Below, in pieces: positions 55,896 through 64,000 of a stretch of 64,000 nt of DNA. Location of the stretch: the NCBI GenBank assembly GCA_963834365.1, contig CAWIBS010000035.1:402342-466341 (forward strand), written 5' to 3'. Every line of letters begins with the position of its first letter. Within the stretch, counting starts at the first letter, position 1. Origin of the DNA: CAWJAP01 sp963834365 (GTDB lineage Bacteria > Acidobacteriota > Vicinamibacteria > Vicinamibacterales > Vicinamibacteraceae). The translations under genes and the position numbers were made by a program. The notes below the pieces were generated by a model, which was given only the letters and a program-made list of their open reading frames with translations, did no database searches and was not told the DNA's origin.

Positions 55896-57170
55896 CTACA
55901 GTTTTCGCAGGTACGCGAGCAATCCACGAACGTCTTCGTCGGGGAGCGGCCGCATGCCGCACTCGGCGGCATTGCAGCCCTGACCGTTCACCGGCGGTGC
56001 GAACAGCCCGCCGTCCGCGAAGAACGTGAGCAGCTCGAAGAGCGCCTGGTAGTGCCGGACGACGTCTTCGAGCGAGGCGGAACTGTTGTCGTGAAAGTAG
56101 GGCGCCGTCCGGGCGATTCCGAACAGCGTCGGCACATCGAACCGGCCGAACTCGCGAGCGTCGCCGGTGATGGCGCCGCGTCCGGGATCCGACGTGGCGA
56201 TCGTCTGCCTGGCACCGCCGGGCAGCGTGACGACGTAGGTTCGGTGGTCGAGATTCGCCGTCGGCAAGCCCTCGAAGAACGGCGGCGACGGAGGCCCGGG
56301 GGGAATTCGCGGCGTCTGCACGAACACGTTGACGAAGGCCTGCGCACCCGGCTGGGGGCCGCGTTGTGGCACCGGCAGGAATCGGCCATCGGTGTTGACG
56401 GTCTGCGTCGGGCCACCGTGGCAGGCCCCGCAGAACTCGGTGAAGGTGGCCTTTCCCTCACGTTCGAGTTCGTTGAGCGGCGGATCCGTGTCCGACAGAG
56501 GTCCGCCCGACTCCAGTTCGCGTGCCAGTTTTCTGACCCGGAGAGACGAGAACAAGTGCTCTTGAAAACGGGTGACTCGCTGCAACACACGATCGCCCGG
56601 ATCCGCGGTGACCTCCGAATGCTCCCGGATGGCGGCGCGCGCCTGCTCGGGCAGCGTGCCCAGCCGACCCTCGGCCTGAAACGGTGACGTGATGCCGGCG
56701 TTCACGACCGTCGGGACGGCGCGCCACACCAGCACCGACGTGGCACCCGGGTCGTCGGCGAGCTGGACGTTTGACTTCAACGGCAGCGCCACGCGCACCA
56801 GCGCCTTGGTTCGCAGTGTCGTGAAGTCCTGGTCGAAGTCGTCGGCATCGATGGATCGGAAGAGCGGGTCGTCAGCGGCGGGATCCAGCCGCCGACGTTT
56901 CTGCAGCAGCTGATAGCGCGCCTCAACGGTTGCCGGTGTGAGGGCGAAGTTGTCCTCCGGCCGATGGCACGTCGCGCACGATCGTCCGTTGCCGCCCTCG
57001 TGGGGCCTGAAGAACTCGATCGCGTCGAGGATCCCGCCGTCGTAGACGAACGCGGGCAGGTTCGCGGGCACCTCGTGACCACTCGGCTGCATGGGCTGAT
57101 GGAAGGCTGACTGCCCCGACAGCCCGGCCACCCAGAACGCGCACGAACCCACCAGCCACCGAGCCTTCAT
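55896..57170 (-). CDS. Di-heme cytochrome c peroxidase/MauG-like protein
   Basis: 424 residues, exported (MKARWLVGSCAFWVAGLSGQ). Two c-heme motifs are present: CATCH in EGGNGRSCATCHRPEDNFAL and CGACH in TFTEFCGACHGGPTQTVNTD. Other family signs are the late FGIARTAPYFHDNSSASLED, a distal-region His, and an ending DVRGLLAYLRKL. It is in the MauG/CCP superfamily and would act in periplasmic electron transfer or protein/small-molecule oxidation. It is convergent with the esterase (14 bases apart). No frameshift. Confidence 0.87.
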   Translation of the reverse strand: MKARWLVGSCAFWVAGLSGQSAFHQPMQPSGHEVPANLPAFVYDGGILDAIEFFRPHEGGNGRSCATCHRPEDNFALTPATVEARYQLLQKRRRLDPAADDPLFRSIDADDFDQDFTTLRTKALVRVALPLKSNVQLADDPGATSVLVWRAVPTVVNAGITSPFQAEGRLGTLPEQARAAIREHSEVTADPGDRVLQRVTRFQEHLFSSLRVRKLARELESGGPLSDTDPPLNELEREGKATFTEFCGACHGGPTQTVNTDGRFLPVPQRGPQPGAQAFVNVFVQTPRIPPGPPSPPFFEGLPTANLDHRTYVVTLPGGARQTIATSDPGRGAITGDAREFGRFDVPTLFGIARTAPYFHDNSSASLEDVVRHYQALFELLTFFADGGLFAPPVNGQGCNAAECGMRPLPDEDVRGLLAYLRKL

Positions 57171-57351
57171 GATGCCTCGCTCTCACATCGACCGTCACAC
57201 ATCGACCGTGCCTGTCCTGACAGCCACACGGTAGCAATCGACTGACGGGATGTCGTGAGCAGCGAGTGAGCGGCGGGTTAAGAACTTGTCAATCCGACCC
57301 CTCGTGCGTCGGGAACGCTCGGCCCAGCATCATGATGCGAGCCCTCCTGGA

Positions 57352-57591
57352 TCATTGCGCCCGGGCGACGAACAGAAGGTCCTCCTCGTCGTGAGGAGCG
57401 TGCAAGTAAACCCGCCCGAAGGTCGTCGGCTCGACCACCATGATGCCAGCGCCATGGTTCTCGAACAGCCAATCCGCCTCAGGGTCGCCAGTCGGGCCCT
57501 CGACGACGAGGCCGATCGACCCCGCGTTGCCGCCGTAGGTCACGCGATCCCCTCGACGGATTTCGTCGCCCGTTTGGTAGGTCAGCGCCAC
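57352..57591 (-). CDS. Small conserved-looking protein of unknown function
   Basis: 79 residues from a GTG at 57591: V/MALTYQTGDEIRRGDRVTYG, GNAGSIGLVVEGPTGDPEAD and WLFENHGAGIMVVEPTTFGR, ending HDEEDLLFVARAQ. The opening is an SH3-like 'GDxVxYxGxxGxV' pattern, and the length suits a single small beta-barrel. Similar stand-alone proteins occur next to toxin-type genes in some bacteria, but none is here. The frame is open further upstream (57687) without protein-like sequence. Confidence 0.6.
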   Translation of the reverse strand: MALTYQTGDEIRRGDRVTYGGNAGSIGLVVEGPTGDPEADWLFENHGAGIMVVEPTTFGRVYLHAPHDEEDLLFVARAQ

Positions 57592-58039
57592 GACTCTCTC
57601 CTGCCGCTTGCGGCCGATTATCCCGCGGTAGCCGGTCTGCGCCAGCGATGAGCAGGGATCGTTGTCGCCATTGTTCAGTCCCGGCACGGTGCGGGCTCAG
57701 GCCAGCGCTGACTCGCCGACCGGCTGGCCACAACGGTTTGAAGACAAGCAGAATTTCCGTACCGATGGACGTCCCACCGCCCAGTGGTCTCGCCTGAAGG
57801 CCGGGCATTCCGACGATCTGGGTCCCGCGTGAAGGGCTTGATACGCGATGACTGCCAGTCGTCGAACCGTGTTGATGGCGGGCCGCCCCCCGGCGACGGC
57901 TGCCGCTTGACCCATCAACGCAGCGACAATCGCGCACGGAAGGACGGATTCATCGGATTCCTCCAGGATGGCCGGGTTGCGACCGAGTCGGTGGCGGGAA
58001 CAAGTCATGGACGTCCTACGTCCAAGGCCGTAGACGGTC
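57592..58039. other. Spacer without a convincing gene
   Basis: A minus-strand frame at 57697-58008 (MTCSRHRLGRNPAILEESDE...) has some protein-like stretch (AVAGGRPAINTVRRLAVIAY) but no ribosome-binding site or family. The base composition is less GC-rich than the neighbours. The 3' part may be further relic of the propeller gene seen from 58040. Confidence 0.3.
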
Positions 58040-58165
58040 TACAACTACGGCTGCGGCCAGCTCGGCCTGATGCCCGACCAAAGACTTGCTGCTGGCGCTG
58101 GTCGGGGCGACGCCCGACCAGTTCACGGAGGGTCGCGCGGTTCCCGGCAATCGAGGGTCATGCAA
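58040..58165 (+). pseudogene. Relic of the C-terminal end of a PQQ-like propeller gene
   Basis: The DNA matches the intact propeller gene at about 60870-61010 over roughly 125 bases, with one deletion of about 30 bases and scattered changes. ACTACGGCTGCGGCCAGCTC corresponds to GCTACGGCAACGGCCAGCTC. CGACGCCCGACCAGTTCACG corresponds to CGACTCCCGACCAGTTCACG. The following TTCCCGGCAATCGAGGG corresponds to TTCCCGGCGATCCAGGG. Translated pieces, ATPDQFTE and GYGCGQLGLM, mirror ATPDQFTELARFPAI and RYGNGQLVLL. No continuous frame remains. The start codon of the next gene lies in its last bases. Confidence 0.75.
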
Positions 58166-59224
58166 CCAGACATCCACACCAACGAAGACCAACTGGTGGC
58201 GGAGCTCATCGAGCGCATGGACTGCGCGGGGACCGGACCAGCAGCCCGCGAAGCGTATCGTGAGGGCTTCAACCGACTCCGCTCGCAGTTGGAGATGTAT
58301 CCGGTTTCGGGACGACACCCTTCGGTCATCTTCGAGTCGGCTTCAAAGACCGCCAGGAATCTCGCGGCTGGTTGTTTGCCGTTGGGCATCGCTGTTGCCA
58401 TGCATCTCTACCCGCTATGCGTCTTGCAGTGCATTCCCCTGCCATTGCTGAGTTTCGCGAGATTTCAGCGGGCGATGCTCCTGCGAACGATCAGGAATCG
58501 CTCGCTGATCCTGGCCAATGCCGGGGGTGAACGTACCGGTGGGGCCCACCATTCCCTGGTCGCACGTCAGGACGCAGAAGGCATTCGAGTCGATGGAACG
58601 TTTGAATACATGTCGCTCGCCACGATTGCGGACGTCGTCTTCTTCAAGGCGCGACTGGCCGACAGCCATTGCACGGCTCTGTGTGCGGCCGACCTGCGGG
58701 TCGACTCCGTCCGAATCGGAGACTGGAGATTCTCCGGAAGCATGCGGTTGTCGGATACATCTTCAGTGACATTTTCCGGGCACCGGGTGCCTCACGGACG
58801 CTATGTACTCGTCGCAGACGATGAAGTCCTGCGCTGCACGTCGGACTATCAAAGATGTTGGTTTCACCTCTTTCTCGCCGACATGTATCTGGCTCGACTC
58901 GAACGCCTGCATCAGCTCCGGGGGCTGCCGCGTTCGGCCGAGCAAATCATGAGTCTCAACGAGCTGGCGCGGCTTCGAGAGTATGCGCTTCGCTTGCTCG
59001 ATGACTTTTCTTCAGGCTCCGATATCCAGCCTCTGAAGAAGACCACCAGCGCGATGAAGCTGCGCGTCTCACGGATGGCGCAGTCGACGATGACTTCATT
59101 GCGTGGTCGGGAGGATCGGACACCAGCGGAGGCTCGACAACTACGAGCAGAGGCGAGTGAGCTCGGCTACATCAAGTCGCAGCCGACCGCTGACGAGATA
59201 ATCCTGCGCAGCATTGGCGCGTAA
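58160..59224 (+). CDS. Acyl-CoA dehydrogenase-like protein (distant, unknown substrate)
   Basis: 354 residues from the ATG at 58160 (MQPDIHTNEDQLVAELIERM). The middle has an ACAD-type beta domain: GIRVDGTFEYMSLATIADVV, then GDWRFSGSMRLSDTSSVTFS and GHRVPHGRYVLV, comparable to the 'G.R.SDT..V.F..V.VP' block of acyl-CoA dehydrogenases. A helical C-terminus follows (WFHLFLADMYLARLERLHQL, LREYALRLLDDFSSGSDIQP). The N-terminal helical domain is short and the catalytic Glu is not evident. Base composition is a little lower in GC than the neighbours. It is placed between a relic and the intact copy of a propeller gene, suggesting an insertion or duplication event. Confidence 0.5.
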   Translation: MQPDIHTNEDQLVAELIERMDCAGTGPAAREAYREGFNRLRSQLEMYPVSGRHPSVIFESASKTARNLAAGCLPLGIAVAMHLYPLCVLQCIPLPLLSFARFQRAMLLRTIRNRSLILANAGGERTGGAHHSLVARQDAEGIRVDGTFEYMSLATIADVVFFKARLADSHCTALCAADLRVDSVRIGDWRFSGSMRLSDTSSVTFSGHRVPHGRYVLVADDEVLRCTSDYQRCWFHLFLADMYLARLERLHQLRGLPRSAEQIMSLNELARLREYALRLLDDFSSGSDIQPLKKTTSAMKLRVSRMAQSTMTSLRGREDRTPAEARQLRAEASELGYIKSQPTADEIILRSIGA

Positions 59225-59230
59225 GGCGAT

Positions 59231-61103
59231 ATGACGATCGCTCGGACCAGCGAAGGAACTCTTCGGAAGCCGCTCCGTCTGTGGCCCGGGGTGGTCGCCG
59301 TGGTGGTGCTGTTGGTGGCCCGGTTCGGCGTGAAGGCCGCCCTCCCCGGATTCAGGGGCTTCGCGCTCGGGATGCAGTGGGCACTCGGCGCGGCGGTGGC
59401 TGTCGTCCTGTGGTGGGCGTTCTTCAGCCGAGCCCGTTGGTTGGACCGCGTGGGTGCCATCGTTCTGATGATTGTCGGGCTGGCCGCGACTTGGTACCTC
59501 CGGCACGAGTCGATGGGGCCGGCGTGGTTCTTCGCTTATGCCGTCCCGACCCTGTGCCTTGCCCTGGTCGCCGGGGCTGTAGGCAGCCGTCGCCTCCGCG
59601 ATGGACCTCGACGCGCGACGATGGCCGCGACGATTCTGCTCGCGTGCGGAGCGTGGACGCTCGTCCGGACCGAAGGCATGAGCGGCGACCATGATTCTGA
59701 AGTTCGATTGGCGCTGGACGAAGAGCCGCGAGGAGCGGCTCCTGGCCCAGGCCGGCCGCGAGCCCGCCGCCTCCGCTCAGGGCGGACCGACGGCGCTCCC
59801 ACCGGCTCCGGCCGCGACGGAGGTTCCCAAGGCGGCAGCCGCGGCAAAGGCCGACGACAAGTCCATCGACGCCGCTCGGGGCAAGCCGGTGGCACTCCCG
59901 AAGGCACCAACGGCGAAGACCGAACCGGCCACTCTGGCAGCCGTCGCAACACGAGCCGAATGGCCCGGCTTTCGCGGACCCGAGCGCGACGGCATCAGCC
60001 GCGGCGTTCGGATCGAAACCAACTGGTCCGCCTCGCCGCCCGTCGAGCTGTGGCGCCGGACGATCGGACCGGGCTGGTCGTCCTTCGCGGTCCGCGGGGA
60101 CCTCCTTTATACCCAGGAGCAGCGCGGTGACGAGGAGGTCGTCGCCTGTTACGACGCGACCACCGGCAAGCCGGTGTGGACACATCGCGACGCGGTCCGG
60201 TTCTTCGAGTCGAATGGCGGCGCAGGCCCGCGCGGGACGCCGACACTGAGGGACGATCGCGTGTACGCGTTCGGCGCGACCGGAATCGTGAACGCTCTGG
60301 ATGCCGGTAGCGGCGCCGTCGTGTGGTCGCGCAACGCGGCGTCGGACACTGGCGCGGAGGTCCCGACCTGGGGCTTCTCGAGCTCGCCGCTGGTAGTCGA
60401 CGAGGTCGTGATCGTCGCCGCCAGCGGTCGGCTCGTCGCCTACGACCTCGCCACCGGCAATCCGCGCTGGTTCGTCAAGACCGGCGGCGGGAGCTACAGC
60501 TCGCCACATCTGATGACGATCGGCGGCGTCACGCAGGTCCTGATATTGAGCGGCGTCGGCGCGACCAGCGTCGCGCCCGCTGACGGCAGCCGGCTCTGGG
60601 AGCACTCGTGGCGGGGCTTCCCGATCGTGCAGCCGGCTCTGACCGCGGACGGCGACGTCCTGATCGTCGCCAGCGGAGACAGCGGCGCGCGGCGCCTCGC
60701 GGTCGCGCGCGGACCCGGAGGATGGACCGTCGCAGAGCGGTGGACATCGCGCGGGTTGAAGCCGTACTTCAGCGACTTCGTCGTTCACAAGGGCCATGCC
60801 TTCGGCTTCGACGCCAGCATCCTCGCCTGCATCGACCTCGAAGACGGCACGCGCAAGTGGAAGGGCGGACGCTACGGCAACGGCCAGCTCGTCCTGCTGC
60901 CCGGCCAGGACGTGCTGCTGGTGCTGTCGGAGGAGGGTGAGATCGCGCTCGTCAGGGCGACTCCCGACCAGTTCACGGAGCTGGCGCGTTTCCCGGCGAT
61001 CCAGGGCAAGACGTGGAACCACCCGGTGTTCGTCGGCAACGTCCTGCTGGTTCGCAACGGCGAGGAAATGGCGGCGTTCCGGCTGCCCTTCGCGGGTCGC
61101 TGA
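59231..61103 (+). CDS. Membrane-anchored PQQ-like beta-propeller protein (one frameshift)
   Basis: About 623 residues. Residues 1-155 have four membrane helices (LWPGVVAVVVLLVARFGVKA, WALGAAVAVVLWWAFFSRAR, AIVLMIVGLAATWYLRHESM, AYAVPTLCLALVAGAVGSRR). After a frame change near 59692 come FDWRWTKSREERLLAQAGRE, an Ala/Pro/Lys-rich linker and a propeller with repeats of the GxLxAxDxxTG type: VVACYDATTGKPVWTHRDAV, GIVNALDAGSGAVVWSRNAA, GRLVAYDLATGNPRWFVKTG and ILACIDLEDGTRKWKGGRYG. No enzyme residues of true PQQ dehydrogenases are seen; a BamB-like scaffold or outer-layer role is possible. It lies 6 bases after the ACAD-like gene. Confidence 0.82.
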
Positions 61104-61256
61104 CGGGGCTGTCTTCGTGATGGCCAGCCGGCTCATCCCGCTGTGATATAACACCGCACGTCACCATCCTCCGCTGATCAGAGCTTGGAACTCCTGTGCC
61201 GCCCCATCGTGTGCGCGGCCGGCGGCCGAGGGGTTCCCCTTTTGCGAAGGAGAAGC

Positions 61257-64000
61257 ATGCGCGGCAGACGTCTCGCAGGCGTGAGCCTCATCGCCCTCAT
61301 TGTTGTCGCGACCGTGCCCGTCGTCGCTCAGCGCGTGGCCGCACCGCCGGCGGCCGCCCCCGCGCGTGGGACCGCACTGCCAGAGATCACATACACGCGT
61401 TTCTCGCTGCCGAACGGACTGCGCGTGGTCTTCCACGAGGACCATTCCACGCCAGTCGTCGCGGTCAATGTCTGGTATCACGTCGGTTCGATGAACGAGT
61501 CGGCCGGCCGTACCGGATTTGCCCATCTCTTCGAGCACATGATGTTCCAGGGGTTCCAGGGATACCCCTACGCGTTCGGCGCGACCATGGACGAGCTCGG
61601 CGCGGCGCGCAACGGCTCGACGAACACCGATCGGACGAATTACTACGAGGTCGTTCCGTCGAACTTCCTGGATACCGCGCTCTTCATGGAAGCCGGCCGG
61701 ATGGGGCGACTGCTGGAAACGGTGACGCAGGAACGCCTCGACAACCAGCGCGACGTCGTCAAGAACGAGAAGCGGCAGCGCATCGACAACCAGCCCTACG
61801 GCCAGGCGTTCTCCCGGCTCATGTCCGCGCTCTATCCGCGCGAGCACCCCTACAGCTGGCCGGTGATTGGATCCATGGAGGATCTCACGGCTGCCTCCCT
61901 CGAAGACGTCTCGGCGTTCTTTCGCACGTACTACGCCCCCAACAACGCGACTCTCGTGCTGGCCGGCGACTTCGACCCGGCGAAGGCCCGGGTACTCGTC
62001 GAGAAGCACTTCGGCGCGATAGCCCGCGCCGCGCCGTGAAGCGGCCGCAGCCGACACAACCGCGTCTCGACCGTGAGATCCGGGAGGAAATGGAAGACAG
62101 CGTGCAGCTGCCGCGCATCTACATGGCGTGGCACTCGACGCCCCGTTTCTCGAGGGCCGAGGCCACGGCCGACCTGCTCGCGAGCGTTCTCGGCGGCGGC
62201 AAGAGCTCGCGGCTCTACAAGGCCCTGCAGTTCGACCGGCAGATCGTGCAGGACGCCTTTGCCGGCAACCCTGCGAGCGAACTGGCCGGGCAGTTCCTGG
62301 TGATGGCGACGGCAAAGCCAGGCCAGAACATCGATGAGATCCAGCGGATCATCGACGAGGAGATCGCGAAGCTCAAGACCACTCCGGTCACCGCCGAAGA
62401 GCTCGAGCGCGCCTACGTCGAGTACGAGTCGCACTTCATCCTCGACCTGCAGACCGTCCTTGGGAAGGCCGAACAGCTCAATGCGTATGCGACGCTGCTG
62501 GACGATCCCGGGTACCTGGACAAGGACCTCGCGCGCTAACGGTCGATCACCGCGGCCGACCTGCAGCAGGCGGCCCGGGAGTATCTGACCGACAAGCGCA
62601 TCGTCTTGTCCGTGGTGCCGCGGCGGACTCCACCGGCAGCCACGACCGTCGGCGGCCAGAAGCCGGTGGCACCCGCGACCGCCGTTTCGGCAGCACCCCC
62701 GAGTGCCCCGCCTGCGGCACCCGCGGCAAAACCCGCCCAAGCCTCAGAGACGACGGTGCGGGCGAAGACCGTGGATTTGTCCCTGCTGCCGAAAGGGGGG
62801 CCCGATCCGAAGCTGACGCTCCCGGCCGTGCAGCGCAACCGGCTGTCCAACGGGCTGGACGTCCTGGTGGTCGAGCACCGCGAACTGCCCGTCGTCAACC
62901 TGAACCTCGTCGTCAAGTCCGGCGGCGCATCCGATCCCGCCATAAAGGGTGGTCTCGCGCAGCTCACCGCCGATTTGCTGGACGAAGGCACGCTGTCACG
63001 GTCGTCGGTTGTCATTGCCGATCAGCTCTCGGGCATCGGCGCCTCGCTGTCGCTGACCGCCGGGTGGGATTCCACCACCGCTTCCCTGCGGACGCTGACA
63101 CGGCACCTGGACGCGGCGCTCGATCTCTATGCGGATGTCATCACGAACCCGGCGTTCCCCGACCAGGAGCTCGCACGCCTGCGCGACACGCGCCTCGCCA
63201 CGCTGAAGCTGCAGCGCGACAACCCCGACGCGGTCGCGGGCATCGTCGTCCAGCGCGTGCTCTACGGGCGCGATCACACCTACGGACACCCGCTGTCGGG
63301 AGACGAGGCCTCGCTCGAGAGCATCACGCGGCAGGACGCGCGGGCGTTCTACGACGCGCACGTGCGGCCGAACAACGCCGCGCTCATAGTGGTCGGCGAC
63401 GTCAGCGCCGCCGACGTCGTGGCGAAGCTCGAAAAGGCCTTCGCGTCATGGAAGCCGGGCCAGACCCGTCCAGACCTGCGAGCGTCCCGCCGCCACCGCG
63501 CGACCGTGCCGGAATCTACCTCTCGACCGCCCCGGTTCCGTCCAGTCGGTCGTCCAGGTCGCCAGGTGGGCATGCCGCGCAACACCCCGGATTTCTTCCC
63601 GCTGCAGGTGATGAACCGGATTCTCGGCGGCGCGACGTCGGCGCGGCTCTACATGAACCTCCGGCAGGACAAGGGCTACACCTACGGGGCCACTTCCGCG
63701 TTCAGCTACCGCCGCGACGCCGGTCCCTTCGTCGCGCAAGCCGCGGTGCAGGGATTCTCGACGAGGGAGTCGGTGATCGAGTTCCTGAAGGAGCTGCACG
63801 GGATCCGCGGCGGCATCCCGGTGAGTCCAGAGGAAATCGAGAGCGCACGTCAGGCTTCATCCGGGGCTTCCCGCGAGGGTTCGAGACGCCGGAACAGATT
63901 GCGACGAACCTGGAGGCGGTGGTGACCTACGAGCTGCCGGACAGCTACTTCAACAGCTATACGCAGAAGATGCCGCGGTGACGCTGGACAATCTCAACCG
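61257..64000 (+). CDS. Exported fused tandem M16 peptidase (frameshifts and one in-frame stop; runs off window)
   Basis: The ATG at 61257 follows AAGGAGA and begins a signal peptide MRGRRLAGVSLIALIVVATV. Domain one is catalytic: FSLPNGLRVVFHEDHSTPVV, zinc motif TGFAHLFEHMMFQG, ARNGSTNTDRTNYYEVVPSN and LDNQRDVVKNEKRQRIDNQP. After a Pro/Ala linker (about 62630-62760) domain two is inactive: NRLSNGLDVLVVEHRELPVV, then GLAQLTADLLDEGTLSRSSV where HxxEH should be, and NLRQDKGYTYGATSAFSYRR. Breaks: frame near 62037; TAA at 62537-62539 in DKDLAR-stop-RSITAADLQ where Tyr is expected; frame near 63475, 63525, 63565, 63850 and 63972. Reading on after the last break gives AAVTLDNLNR at the window end, so the gene continues beyond it. 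Confidence 0.82.

Noticed and set aside
57697..58008. Minus-strand 103-codon frame
   Set aside because: Partly protein-like, but no start signal, no known family, and it overlaps a region that may be gene relic.

Overview
The window is high-GC DNA (about two thirds G+C by eye) from a free-living Gram-negative-type bacterium. The gene mix points to an Acidobacteriota soil lineage, possibly Vicinamibacteria: a TPR-bearing Ser/Thr kinase next to an ECF sigma factor, M16 peptidase pairs, AddAB, MauG-type cytochromes, a succinylase lysine pathway and PQQ-type propellers. This placement is an inference; there is no rRNA or other marker gene in the window. No phage, plasmid, IS, CRISPR, tRNA or rRNA was seen.

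Layout. 0-8 kb: branched-chain aminotransferase, MFS transporter, NamZ-type muramidase, small proteins and a Ser/Thr kinase with TPRs that ends tail-to-tail with an ECF sigma gene (8.3-8.9 kb). 8.9-10.4 kb: LOG-family protein and a c-type cytochrome. 10.5-15.6 kb (minus strand): compact lysine/diaminopimelate operon lysC-dapB-dapA-dapD-dapE with a good promoter and a candidate transcription attenuator ahead of lysC. 15.7-20.3 kb: SRPBCC protein, pyruvate kinase, amidase, alpha/beta hydrolase. 20.3-26.1 kb (minus): M16 peptidase pair, Mrp/ApbC and small membrane or zinc-finger proteins. 26.3-35.7 kb: zinc-ribbon protein, AddA, AddB and a secreted protein. 36-44.6 kb: asparaginase, secreted protein, SSS symporter, D-threonine-aldolase-like enzyme, Tat-exported aldo/keto reductase and a YdbS/YdbT pair. 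44.9-51.1 kb: complete uric acid to glyoxylate pathway (uox divergent from uraD-uraH-AAH-allantoinase-UGHY-UAH). 51.1-64 kb: MscL with a zinc ribbon, Fic protein, DsbD-N-like protein, VOC, GNAT, esterase, MauG-like peroxidase, an acyl-CoA-dehydrogenase-like gene preceded by a relic of a PQQ propeller gene, the intact propeller gene, and a fused two-domain M16 peptidase running off the end.

Two things stand out beyond the genes. First, the spacers are filled with unusual repeats. One class is short degenerate tandem repeats of 7-10 bp units. The other is two-hairpin elements sharing one architecture (hairpin, short arm, loop, complementary arm, hairpin) but different sequences, mostly with a CTGAAG/CTTCAG hairpin centre. 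They sit at gene ends, sometimes supply the stop codon, and in one place occupy the ribosome-binding region of addA. Second, roughly half of the genes carry one or more single-base frameshifts with perfect protein continuation in the next frame. These are very dense at 5.7-8.3, 38.4-41.3 and 61.2-64 kb and look like uncorrected long-read errors, so broken genes are listed here as whole CDS spans with the break positions stated.
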